Below, piece by piece: positions 53,919 to 62,176 of a DNA stretch of 64,000 nucleotides. How positions within the stretch are numbered: the stretch's first letter is position 1; every line of letters starts with the position of its first letter. Location of the stretch: contig NZ_QEXV01000001.1 in assembly GCF_003122085.1 (NCBI RefSeq), positions 496,001 to 560,000 on the forward strand, written 5' to 3'. The position numbers were made by a program, and so were the translations under genes. Under the pieces are notes generated by a model that saw nothing but the letters and a program-made list of their open reading frames with translations, searched no databases and had not been told where the DNA came from. The DNA comes from Marinicauda salina. GTDB lineage: Bacteria > Pseudomonadota > Alphaproteobacteria > Caulobacterales > Maricaulaceae.

Positions 53919-55510
53919 GCGCCTTCATCAAGTTCTGCGGCGCGGCGCGGACCGTGACGGGCTCGTGCTACTGGCTGCGCGCGAACGACGTCTCCTTCCT
54001 CGTCGATTGCGGCATGTTCCACGGGCCGAAGCGGCTCAAGCAGCTGAATTACGACGACTTCCCCTTCATCCCGCGCGAGATCGACTTCGTCCTGCTCACC
54101 CACGCCCATATTGATCACTCGGGCCTGGTCGCGAAGCTGATCCGGAAAGGCTTCGACGGGCCGGTCTACGCCACCGAGGGCACGCGCGACCTGCTGTCCT
54201 ACATGCTGCCCGACAGCGGCTACATCCAGGAGCAGGAGGTCCGGTATCTCAATGAGCGCAACCGGCGGCGCGGTTATCCCACGGTCAAGCCGATCTACAC
54301 CCGCGATGACGGCGTCGCCGCCCTGTCGTCGTTTCGCCCGGTCGACTACGAACAGTGGATCGAGCCGGCGCCGGGCGTACGCGCGCGCTTCTGGAACGCC
54401 GGCCATATCCTCGGCTCGGCCTCGATCGAGCTCGCGATCGACGCCGGCGGCGACAAGCCGGTCTCGATGCTCTTCTCCGGCGATGTCGGGCCCGAGCACA
54501 AGCTCTTCCATCCCGATCCCGAAGGACCGGCGGGCCTCGACTGCGTGGTGTGCGAGTCGACCTATGGCGGGCGCGAGCGCGAGGCGCTCGACCCGGCCGG
54601 CCGGCGGGCGCGCTTCGCCGAGGAGGTCGGCGCAGCCCTCGCCGACGAGGGGCTTCTCCTGATCCCGTCTTTCGCGGTCGAGCGCACGCAGGAGCTGCTG
54701 GCCGACCTGTTCGCGCTGATGGACGCCGGCGAAATCCCGTCGGTGCCGGTCTTCCTGGATTCGCCGCTGGCGATCCGCGCCACCGAGGTGTTCGCCGAAC
54801 ACGCCGACGAGCTCGAGCCGGGCGCGCGCGCCGAGGCCGCCTTCGATCATCCCAATCTGCGTTTCTCCGAGACCGTCGACGACAGCAAGGCGATCGCGCG
54901 CTTCGCCTCGGGCGCGATCATTCTCGCCGCCAGCGGCATGTGCGACGCAGGCCGCATCCGCCATCACCTCAAGCGTTGCCTCTGGCGGGAGAACGCCACG
55001 GTCATGCTCACCGGTTTCCAGGCGCCGGGCACGCTGGGACGGCTGCTCGAGGAGGGCGCGAAATCTGTGCGCATCTTCGGCGAACCCGTCGCCGTGCGCG
55101 CGCGGATCCGCTCGATCGATCTCTATTCCGGCCACGCCGACGGAACCGAACTCGTCGACTGGATCCGGGCGCGCGCGCCGATCGGCCGCAAGCTCTTCCT
55201 CACCCATGGCGACGCCGCGGCGATCGACGCGCTCAAGGGCGACCTCGCCGCCGCTGGTCTCGACGGCGACGCTATCGCCACGCCGCATCTGGACGACGAG
55301 TTCGACCTCGTCGAGAACGCGTTCCGGCCGCGCGAAGCGGTGATCCGGCGGATGCCCGAGGACGGGATCGACCGGCTCGACTGGCACAACGCGCTGGCCG
55401 CGCTCACGCTGGATCTGCGCGCCCGGCTCGACGCCGCCCCGGACGACGCGGCGCGCGAGCGCATCCTCGCCGAGCTGCGCGAGACTCTGGAGCGGTCGGC
55501 GTCCGGCTGA
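53915..55510 (+). CDS. Metallo-beta-lactamase/beta-CASP ribonuclease
   Basis: 531 residues. Zinc motifs T-H-A-H-I-D-H-S-G, H (in N-A-G-H-I-L-G-S), D (S-G-D-V-G) and the C-terminal L-Y-S-G-H-A-D mark the TTHA0252/CPSF73-like beta-CASP group; C-E-S-T-Y-G-G precedes the CASP insert. A 5'-3' exo/endoribonuclease is expected. The extra 70-residue C-terminus is helical. It is the third gene of the coupled trio; its substrates could feed nucleotides to the phosphorylase. Confidence 0.88.
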   Translation: MSAFIKFCGAARTVTGSCYWLRANDVSFLVDCGMFHGPKRLKQLNYDDFPFIPREIDFVLLTHAHIDHSGLVAKLIRKGFDGPVYATEGTRDLLSYMLPDSGYIQEQEVRYLNERNRRRGYPTVKPIYTRDDGVAALSSFRPVDYEQWIEPAPGVRARFWNAGHILGSASIELAIDAGGDKPVSMLFSGDVGPEHKLFHPDPEGPAGLDCVVCESTYGGREREALDPAGRRARFAEEVGAALADEGLLLIPSFAVERTQELLADLFALMDAGEIPSVPVFLDSPLAIRATEVFAEHADELEPGARAEAAFDHPNLRFSETVDDSKAIARFASGAIILAASGMCDAGRIRHHLKRCLWRENATVMLTGFQAPGTLGRLLEEGAKSVRIFGEPVAVRARIRSIDLYSGHADGTELVDWIRARAPIGRKLFLTHGDAAAIDALKGDLAAAGLDGDAIATPHLDDEFDLVENAFRPREAVIRRMPEDGIDRLDWHNALAALTLDLRARLDAAPDDAARERILAELRETLERSASG

Positions 55511-55514
55511 ACGC

Positions 55515-55718
55515 CTAGCCGAACGCGCCGCCTTCCTTCACGCCCAGCGCCTTGAAGATCGAGGCGGCGGGACAGAAGCCGGTGAAGCTCGACTGGACGA
55601 GATTGGCGCCGACGAAGGCGGCCAGAAGCAGCCACCAGTCGCTGTACAGCCAGGCCAGCACGACGGAGACGAGCACCATCGTTCCGGCGAGCAGGGTTAC
55701 GGCTTTTCCGACAGTCAT
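55515..55718 (-). CDS. DUF2892 (YgaP transmembrane-domain) protein
   Basis: 67 residues, two helices and the C-P-A-A-S-I-F-K-A-L-G motif. DUF2892 proteins are usually fused to or beside rhodaneses (as in E. coli YgaP) and belong to sulfide/persulfide clusters. Its ATG overlaps the RND gene stop (ATGA), so it is the last gene of the minus-strand rhodanese operon. Confidence 0.88.
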   Translation of the reverse strand: MTVGKAVTLLAGTMVLVSVVLAWLYSDWWLLLAAFVGANLVQSSFTGFCPAASIFKALGVKEGGAFG

Positions 55719-58700
55719 GACGGGCTCCTTTCATCAGCCCCGGCGGAACCGCCGCCGACGGAGGGGACGTAGGCCGCGTCGGGATCCTTGAAGATCACGT
55801 AGATCGCCGGGATCACGAGCACGGTCAGCAGGGTGGAGGAGGCCAGCCCGAACAGCAGCGAGATGGCCAGGCCCTGGAAGATCGGGTCGAACAGGATCAC
55901 CGAGGCGCCGATCATCGCCGCCAGCGCGGTCAGAAGGATCGGCTTGAAGCGGATCGCGCCTGCGCGCAGGACCGTCTCGCGCAGCGTCTCGTCGGAGCGC
56001 GCCTCGTGGCGGATGAAGTCCACCAGCAGGATCGAGTTCCTGACGATGATGCCCGCCAGCGCGATGAAGCCGATCATCGAGGTCGCCGAGAACGGCGCGC
56101 CGAACAGCCAGTGGCCGATGACGATGCCGATCAGCGTGAGCGGCACCGGCGTGAGGATCACAAGCGGCGCGCGGAAGCTGCCGAACTGCGCGACGACGAG
56201 GGCGTAGATGCCCGCCAGCGCCACCATGAATGCTGCGCCCATGTCGCGGAAGGTGACGTAGGTGATCTCCCACTCGCCGTCCCACAGCAGCGCCGTCTCG
56301 GCGTCGGTCAGCGGCTGGTCGACATAGCGGATCTCCGGCCGCGGCAGGTCGTCGGGCCAGCGATCGCTCTCGATCAGCCGGGCGACCTCCATCATGCCGT
56401 AGATCGGCGCCTCGAAGCGGCCGGCGAGCTCGCCCATCACCATGTCGGCGTAGCGCCCGTCGCGGCGGAAGATGAGCGGCGAACCCTCGACGCGCTCGGC
56501 GGTGACCACGTCGCCGAGCTCGACGACGCCGCGATCGCCGGGCAGCAGGTTGGTCGGCACCGGCGTCGACAGCAGCCGCTCCGTCCAGGCGCGGTCGGCG
56601 CGCGGCAGGTCGATGACGACGGCGAGCGGATCGCGGCCCTCGCCGCGATGCGAGTACCCGACCGGCATGCCGCCCATGAGGATGCGCAGCGTGTCGAACA
56701 CGTCGCGCTGCTCGACGCGGAAGAATTCCAGGCTGTCCTGGTCGATCTCGAGGCGCAGGCGCGGCCGCGGCCGGCCGAAGCTGTCGTCGACATCGACGAC
56801 ATAGTCGATCTCCTCGTAGATCGCGCGCACCTCGCTGGCGACCGCGCGCCGGGTCTCGGCGTCGGGGCCGTAGATCTCGGCCAGCAGCGTGGCGATCACC
56901 GGCGGGCCGGGCGGCACCTCGGCGACCTTGAGCGTCGCGCCCTCGGGCAGCTCGATCTCGCGCAGCCGCTCGCGGGCCTCCAGCGCGATGGCGTGGCTCT
57001 GCCGGTCGCGGTGATGGCGCGGGGTGAGATTGACCTGCAGATCGCCCATCTCCGGCGCCTCGCGCAGGAAGTAGCGCCGGACCAGGCCGTTGAAGTTGAA
57101 CGGCGCGGCGGTCCCGGCATGGACCTGGATCGAGGTCGTCTCCGGGATCTCGGACAGGATGTCGGCGGCCTCGAACAGGACGCGCTCGGTCTCCTCGAGC
57201 GAGGCGCCCTCGGGCAGATCCGCGATCACCTGGAACTCCGACTTGTTGTCGAAGGGCAGGAGCTTGACCGTCACCAGGCCGAGCGGGATCGCCGCCATGG
57301 CCAGCACGGTCAGCACGCCCACCACGATCAGGAAGCTCCAGGCGACCTTCCGGCTCATCACGACCCGCGACGCGACGGCGCGGTAGGCGGCGCCGAGCCG
57401 GGTCTCTCCGCCGCCGTGAGCGCTCTCGGCGTGGGGTTCGACGCCGGGACGCCCCGCGATGCGCAGCATCAGCCAGGGCGTGATCACCATCGCCACGAAG
57501 AAGGAGAAGATCATCGCCGCCGAGGCGTTGACCGGGATCGGCGCCATGTACGGGCCCATCAGGCCCGACACGAACAGCATGGGCAGCAGCGCGGCGACGA
57601 CGGTGAGCGTCGCCACGATGGTCGGGTTGCCGACCTCGGCAACGCCCTCGATGGCGGCCTGCGCGCGCGGGCGGCCGTCCTTCATCGCCCAGTGCCGGGC
57701 GATGTTCTCGATCACCACGATGGCGTCATCGACGAGGATGCCGATGGAGAAGATGAGCGCGAACAGGCTGACCCGGTTGATCGTGTAGCCCAGCGTGTTC
57801 GACGCGAAGAGCGTGATCAGGATGGTTGTCGGGATGACCACAAGCACGACGATGGACTCCCGCCAGCCCACGGCGAGCGCGATCAGGATCACGATGGAGA
57901 CCGTCGCCAGGCCGAGGTGGAAGAAGAGCTCGTTGGCCTTCTCGCTGGCGGTCTCGCCGTAATTGCGCGTGATCGCGACCTCGACGTCGTCGGGGATCAG
58001 CCGACCGCGCAGGCCCTCGACGGTCTCGACGATGTCCTCGGCGACGACGACGGCGTTGGCGCCGGGGCGCTTGGCGATGGCCAGCGTGACGGCGGGCGCG
58101 CGGCTCCAGCCGGTTTCGCCGTCTTCGGCGTGCGCGTCCTCGCCGTGAGAGTCCTCCCCGTGCGCGGCGCCGGGGCGCGTCAGCGTCCAGACGCGGTGCT
58201 CGGCAGGTTCGGGGCTGATGACGACGTCGGCGACGTCGCGGACATAGACGGGCCGGCCGTCGCGGGCGGTCAGCACCAGCAGGCCGATGCGGGCGGGATC
58301 GCGCAGCGTGCGTCCGGCCTCGGCGACGCGCACCCCTCCCTCCTCGAAAACGGTTCCCGTCGGGAAGGCGCGGTTGGCGGATTCGATCTTGGCGGCGAGC
58401 TGCTGGAGCGTGATGCCGTACTGGGCCAGCCGCTCGGGATCGGGCTCGATGCGGACCTGTTCGTCGCGGCCGCCGACGATGAAGGTCAGCCCGGTCGCCT
58501 CGACGCTCGACAGCGCGCCGCGCAGCTCCTCGGCGACGGTGAACAGGTCGGCGTCGGTCCAGCGCTCGCCCGCGCCCTCGCGGGGCGACAGGGTGAGCGT
58601 GACGATCGGCACGTCGTTGATGCCGCGCGCGACCACCAGCGGCTCGGGGATGCCGATCGGGATTCGGTCGAAATTGCCCCTGATCTCCTCGTGGACGCGC

Positions 58701-59032
58701 AGCACGGCGATGTCCTCGGGCACGCCGACCTCGAAGCGCGCCGAGACCAGAACCTGGTCGTCCTGGGTCTGGGAATAGACGTGGTCGACTTCGGCGATGC
58801 CCGAGACGATGGCTTCCAGCGGCTCGGTGACGAGCTCGACGGCGTCGGGCGCGGCCAGGCCGTCGGCGCGCACCATGACGTCGACCATCGGCACCGAGAT
58901 CTGCGGCTCCTCCTCGCGCGGAATGGTCAGGAGCGCGATCAGGCCGAGGCCGAGCGCGGCCAGCAGCAGCAGCGGCGTCAGCGGGCTGTTGATGAAGCCG
59001 CGCGCGAGATTGCCGGAGAAACCGAGCTTCAT
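55715..59032 (-). CDS. RND efflux inner-membrane pump (AcrB/HAE1-like)
   Basis: 1105 residues. TM1 at 12-34, TM2-6 about 365-545, TM7-12 in the second half; the proton relay acids are in L-V-D-D-A-I-V-V-I-E-N-I. A His/Asp/Glu-rich loop H-G-E-D-S-H-G-E-D-A-H-A-E-D (about 295-310) is unusual. No outer-membrane channel gene is present, so a TolC elsewhere must be used. It overlaps the DUF2892 gene and the MFP gene by 4 bases each. Confidence 0.93.
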   Translation of the reverse strand: MKLGFSGNLARGFINSPLTPLLLLAALGLGLIALLTIPREEEPQISVPMVDVMVRADGLAAPDAVELVTEPLEAIVSGIAEVDHVYSQTQDDQVLVSARFEVGVPEDIAVLRVHEEIRGNFDRIPIGIPEPLVVARGINDVPIVTLTLSPREGAGERWTDADLFTVAEELRGALSSVEATGLTFIVGGRDEQVRIEPDPERLAQYGITLQQLAAKIESANRAFPTGTVFEEGGVRVAEAGRTLRDPARIGLLVLTARDGRPVYVRDVADVVISPEPAEHRVWTLTRPGAAHGEDSHGEDAHAEDGETGWSRAPAVTLAIAKRPGANAVVVAEDIVETVEGLRGRLIPDDVEVAITRNYGETASEKANELFFHLGLATVSIVILIALAVGWRESIVVLVVIPTTILITLFASNTLGYTINRVSLFALIFSIGILVDDAIVVIENIARHWAMKDGRPRAQAAIEGVAEVGNPTIVATLTVVAALLPMLFVSGLMGPYMAPIPVNASAAMIFSFFVAMVITPWLMLRIAGRPGVEPHAESAHGGGETRLGAAYRAVASRVVMSRKVAWSFLIVVGVLTVLAMAAIPLGLVTVKLLPFDNKSEFQVIADLPEGASLEETERVLFEAADILSEIPETTSIQVHAGTAAPFNFNGLVRRYFLREAPEMGDLQVNLTPRHHRDRQSHAIALEARERLREIELPEGATLKVAEVPPGPPVIATLLAEIYGPDAETRRAVASEVRAIYEEIDYVVDVDDSFGRPRPRLRLEIDQDSLEFFRVEQRDVFDTLRILMGGMPVGYSHRGEGRDPLAVVIDLPRADRAWTERLLSTPVPTNLLPGDRGVVELGDVVTAERVEGSPLIFRRDGRYADMVMGELAGRFEAPIYGMMEVARLIESDRWPDDLPRPEIRYVDQPLTDAETALLWDGEWEITYVTFRDMGAAFMVALAGIYALVVAQFGSFRAPLVILTPVPLTLIGIVIGHWLFGAPFSATSMIGFIALAGIIVRNSILLVDFIRHEARSDETLRETVLRAGAIRFKPILLTALAAMIGASVILFDPIFQGLAISLLFGLASSTLLTVLVIPAIYVIFKDPDAAYVPSVGGGSAGADERSPS

Positions 59033-60021
59033 GGCGCGACCAGCCTGTCGCCGGGTTCGAGGCCCGAAAGGATTTCGATGAGCGGGGTCCCGTCATCGGT
59101 CTCGCGCCGGGCCGGCCCGCGCTGGACGACCACCTCGCGGACCGTCCCGTCGTCCTGGCTCAGCAGGGCGTAGTCGAGCCCGTAGCGGGTCGACAGGAAG
59201 GGCTCGGGAACGAGGATGGCGTCGCGCTCGTCGGTGGCGACGAAGACGCGGACGCGCTCGCCGACGAAATAGTCGCCGAGCCCCTCGACGCGGGCGTCGG
59301 CGATGACCCGGCCGTCCCGGATTTCGGGATAGACTTGGCGGATGACGCCGCGATCGCCGACATCGCCCGCCAGCGCGGCGGCGTCGACGCGAATCTCGTC
59401 GCCCTCGGCGATGAAGCGCGCGTGGCGTTCGGGCAGGCGCAGGCGGAGCACGTACTGCTCGGAGGCGACGCGGGCGACCACCTCGCCGGGCTGGACCACC
59501 GAGCCGGAGGTCAGCGGCGCCTCCAGCACGACGCCGCTGGCCGGGGCCAGAACGTCGCCTTCGCGGGCGCGCTGGACGACGACGGCGCGCTCCTCGCGCG
59601 CCGAGGCGACCTGGTTCTCGAGCACCTGGACCTGAGTGCGCGCGGTCTCGATGCGCGCTTCGGAGACGATGCCGCGATCGAACAGGCGCTGGTCGCGCGC
59701 GAGATCGGCGCGGGCCTGCTCGAGCTGGGCCTCGAGCGCGGCGACGCGAGAGTTGAGCGAGGCGATCTGGGGCGAGATCTGCTCGGAGACGACCACCGCG
59801 ATGACCTCGCCGGATTCGACCCGGTCGCCCTCGTCGATGCGCAGCTCGCCGATCGTGCCGCTCAGGCGTGCGCGCGCCGGCACGACGTCGAGGCTCTCGA
59901 CGGTGGCGAACACCGCCTTCTCGTCGGCGATGCGGGTGCGGGCCACGTCGAAGGTTTCGCCGTCGGCCGCAGCGGGTTGCGCGACGGACGCTGCGAGAAG
60001 GGCGAGGGCGGCGGCGAGCAT
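59029..60021 (-). CDS. Membrane-fusion (periplasmic adaptor) protein of the RND pump
   Basis: 330 residues. Signal peptide (L-A-A-A-L-A-L-L-A-A-S-V-A-Q-P-A-A-A), then the lipoyl halves R-L-S-G-T-I-G-E-L-R-I-D-E-G-D-R-V and D-V-L-A-P-A-S-G-V-V flanking an alpha-hairpin (about 85-150), then beta-barrel. ATG 60021 is used; an in-frame GTG at 60030 overlaps the rhodanese stop (GTGA) and may be the coupled start. Confidence 0.88.
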   Translation of the reverse strand: MLAAALALLAASVAQPAAADGETFDVARTRIADEKAVFATVESLDVVPARARLSGTIGELRIDEGDRVESGEVIAVVVSEQISPQIASLNSRVAALEAQLEQARADLARDQRLFDRGIVSEARIETARTQVQVLENQVASAREERAVVVQRAREGDVLAPASGVVLEAPLTSGSVVQPGEVVARVASEQYVLRLRLPERHARFIAEGDEIRVDAAALAGDVGDRGVIRQVYPEIRDGRVIADARVEGLGDYFVGERVRVFVATDERDAILVPEPFLSTRYGLDYALLSQDDGTVREVVVQRGPARRETDDGTPLIEILSGLEPGDRLVAP

Positions 60022-60026
60022 GGCGA

Positions 60027-60383
60027 TCACTTTCGCTGGGGGTCGATGACGCGGCCGGTCGAGGGATCGACGGTCACCGTGGGCAGGCCGGCCTGCTTCC
60101 AGGCCATGATGCCGCCCGCCATGTGCGCGGTCACCTCGACCCCGGCCTCTGCGCACCGCGACAAAGCGTCGCCGGAGCGCTTGCCCGAGCCGCAATGGAG
60201 GATGACCCGACGCTTCGAGTCCGCGGGCAGGGCCGCGGGATCGAAGGTCGACAGCGGATGCAGCAAAGCGCCGTGGATCCGCTCGGCGCCGAATTCGTGC
60301 GCCTCTCGCACGTCGACGAGGATGGCCTCGCCGGATTTCAGCTGCGCGGCGACGTCCTGGGGTTCGATGTCCTCGCGGCTCAT
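60027..60383 (-). CDS. Single-domain rhodanese (thiosulfate sulfurtransferase)
   Basis: 118 residues. The active-site loop is H-C-G-S-G-K-R-S (Cys with a C-x-x-G-K-R cradle), with D-V-R-E-A-H-E-F and A-G-G-I-M-A-W as family blocks. It moves sulfane sulfur, e.g. from SQR products. ATG 60383 has GGGAGA 7 bases upstream. It opens the minus-strand operon rhodanese-MFP-RND-DUF2892, divergent from the SqrR-like repressor. Confidence 0.92.
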   Translation of the reverse strand: MSREDIEPQDVAAQLKSGEAILVDVREAHEFGAERIHGALLHPLSTFDPAALPADSKRRVILHCGSGKRSGDALSRCAEAGVEVTAHMAGGIMAWKQAGLPTVTVDPSTGRVIDPQRK

Positions 60384-60435
60384 GGTCGGTTCTCCCTTGC
60401 CTGACGGGCTGTTCGCACGGAACGACATAATATGA

Positions 60436-60472
60436 TTGACCACTAAATTAGAGATCACTACTTTAGTGTCAA
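60436..60472. promoter_or_regulatory. Operator over divergent promoters of the sulfide module
   Basis: An AT-rich island in GC-rich DNA. TTGACCACTAAA (60436-60447) and TTTAGTGTCAA (60462-60472) form an inverted repeat with one missing base. Plus strand: -35 TTGACC (60436-60441), 17 bases, -10 TACTTT (60459-60464), toward the ArsR gene. Minus strand: -35 TTGACA (complement of 60467-60472), 16 bases, -10 TAATTT (complement of 60445-60450), toward the rhodanese operon. A repressor here would shut both. Confidence 0.7.
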
Positions 60473-60495
60473 CTAATGAATGGACGGAATTGCGA

Positions 60496-60825
60496 ATGAG
60501 CCAGATCAAGGATCCGCAGCTCGCCGAGCTTCAGGCTCAGGCCGGAGAGGCCGCGCGCTTTCTCAAGCAGATCGCCAACGAGAAACGACTGCTCATCCTG
60601 TGCCGGCTGGCGAGCGGCGAGGCGACGGTCTCGGAACTTTGCGAGGTCGCCGATCTTTCTCAATCGGCGATGTCTCAACATCTCTCGCGCATGCGCGCGG
60701 AGGGGCTCGTCGACGGGCGCCGGGAAGGACTCCAGGTCTTCTACCGACTCGCCGACGAGCGCTGTCTCGGGATGCTTCGGCATCTACGGGCGCAGTTCTG
60801 CACGGCGGCCGAAGGAATCGCCTGA
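60496..60825 (+). CDS. ArsR-family persulfide-sensing repressor (SqrR/BigR-like)
   Basis: 109 residues, winged helix with recognition helix S-Q-S-A-M-S-Q-H-L-S-R-M-R. C36 and C102 lie 66 residues apart, the same as the C41/C107 pair of R. capsulatus SqrR that forms a tetrasulfide on persulfide exposure; C49 and C90 are extra. No metal-binding C-x-C of ArsR/SmtB type. ATG 60496 aligns with SqrR; a longer frame upstream would start inside the operator and is rejected. SQR follows 51 bases downstream. Confidence 0.88.
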   Translation: MSQIKDPQLAELQAQAGEAARFLKQIANEKRLLILCRLASGEATVSELCEVADLSQSAMSQHLSRMRAEGLVDGRREGLQVFYRLADERCLGMLRHLRAQFCTAAEGIA

Positions 60826-60876
60826 TCCGCAGCCGCGTCGCGGCGACGGTTACGACACTGAAACAAGGAGAGCGCC

Positions 60877-62172
60877 ATGGCGCATATCGTCGTACTGGGA
60901 GCCGGACTTGGAGGCGTGCCGATGGCGCTCGAGGCCCGGCGCGAGCTGCGTCGCGAAGACACGATCACCGTGATCAGCGACAGCCCGACCTTCCACTTCA
61001 CCCCCTCCAACCCGTGGGTCGCGGTGAACTGGCGCAAGCCCGACGCGATCAAGGTCGAGCTCGAGCCGATGCTCGCCAAGCGCAATATCGATTTCATCCA
61101 CTGCGCCGCGAAGAAGGTGCATCCGGAGGAGAACGCCGTCGAACTCACGGACGGCCGGAAGATCGAGTATGATTTCCTGGTCATCGCCACCGGCCCGGAG
61201 CTCGCCTTCGACGAGATCGAGGGGCTCGGCCCGCACGGCGGGTACACGCAGTCCGTCTGCCATGTCGATCACGCCGCCGAAGCCGGCGCGGACTGGGAGA
61301 CATTCGTCGAGAATCCCGGCCCGATCATCGTCGGCGCGGTGCAGGGCGCGTCCTGCTTCGGGCCGGCCTACGAGTTCGCCTTCATCATGGAGCACGAGCT
61401 CCGCAAGCGGAAAATCCGCGACAAGGTGCCGATGACCTTCGTCACCTCGGAGCCCTATATCGGCCATCTCGGCCTCGAGGGCGTCGGCGACACGAAGTCG
61501 ATGCTCGAAAGCGAGATGCGCGATCGCGACATCAAGTGGATCACGAGCGCGCGCGTGAAGAAGGTCGAGGACGGCGTGATGCACGTCGAGGAGGTCGCAG
61601 ACGACGGCTCGGTCAAGAAGACCCACGAGTTGCCCTTCGCCTACTCGATGATGCTGCCCGCCTTCCGCGGGGTCGAGGCGGTGCGCGACGTCGAGGGCCT
61701 GGTCAATCCGAAGGGTTTCGTCACCGTCGACAAGATGCAGCGCAACGAAGCCCATCCCAACATCTTCTCGGTGGGCGTGTGCGTGGCGATCCCGCCGGTG
61801 GGCCAGTACCCGGTGCCTGTCGGCGTGCCGAAGACGGGCTTCATGATCGAATCCATGGTCCGGGCCACGGCGAAAAATATCCGCGCGATCATCGACGGCG
61901 AGGAGCCCAAGAGCGAGGCGACCTGGAACGCGGTGTGCCTGGCCGATTTCGGCAATCGCGGCGTGGCCTTCGTGGCGATCCCGCAGATCCCGCCGCGCAA
62001 CGTCAACTGGGCCGCGGAGGGCCGTTGGGTTCATCTCGCCAAGCTCGGCTTCGAGAACTACTTCCTCGGCAAGATGCGCCGCGGGGTGAACGAGCCCTTC
62101 TACGAGCGCGCCGTGCTCGACATGCTCGGCATCACCAAGACCAAGGCGCTCGCGGACGAGCAGGCCGAGTAG
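60877..62172 (+). CDS. sqr: Sulfide:quinone oxidoreductase
   Basis: 431 residues. FAD site V-V-L-G-A-G-L-G-G at 5-13. The catalytic cysteines are C128, C160 and C354, matching the three-Cys pattern of A. ferrooxidans SQR (C128/C160/C356); C302 is extra. It oxidises sulfide to sulfane sulfur and reduces ubiquinone; a C-terminal amphipathic stretch would dock to the membrane. Cotranscribed with the repressor; the rhodanese across the operator may accept its product. Confidence 0.9.
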   Translation: MAHIVVLGAGLGGVPMALEARRELRREDTITVISDSPTFHFTPSNPWVAVNWRKPDAIKVELEPMLAKRNIDFIHCAAKKVHPEENAVELTDGRKIEYDFLVIATGPELAFDEIEGLGPHGGYTQSVCHVDHAAEAGADWETFVENPGPIIVGAVQGASCFGPAYEFAFIMEHELRKRKIRDKVPMTFVTSEPYIGHLGLEGVGDTKSMLESEMRDRDIKWITSARVKKVEDGVMHVEEVADDGSVKKTHELPFAYSMMLPAFRGVEAVRDVEGLVNPKGFVTVDKMQRNEAHPNIFSVGVCVAIPPVGQYPVPVGVPKTGFMIESMVRATAKNIRAIIDGEEPKSEATWNAVCLADFGNRGVAFVAIPQIPPRNVNWAAEGRWVHLAKLGFENYFLGKMRRGVNEPFYERAVLDMLGITKTKALADEQAE

Positions 62173-62176
62173 GCGC

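Noticed and set aside
56006-59173. 1055-codon open frame on the plus strand
   Set aside because: Antisense to the RND pump, with Asp/His/Arg runs typical of shadow frames.
60436-60495. Longer N-terminus of the ArsR repressor
   Set aside because: It would begin within the operator and its own promoter.
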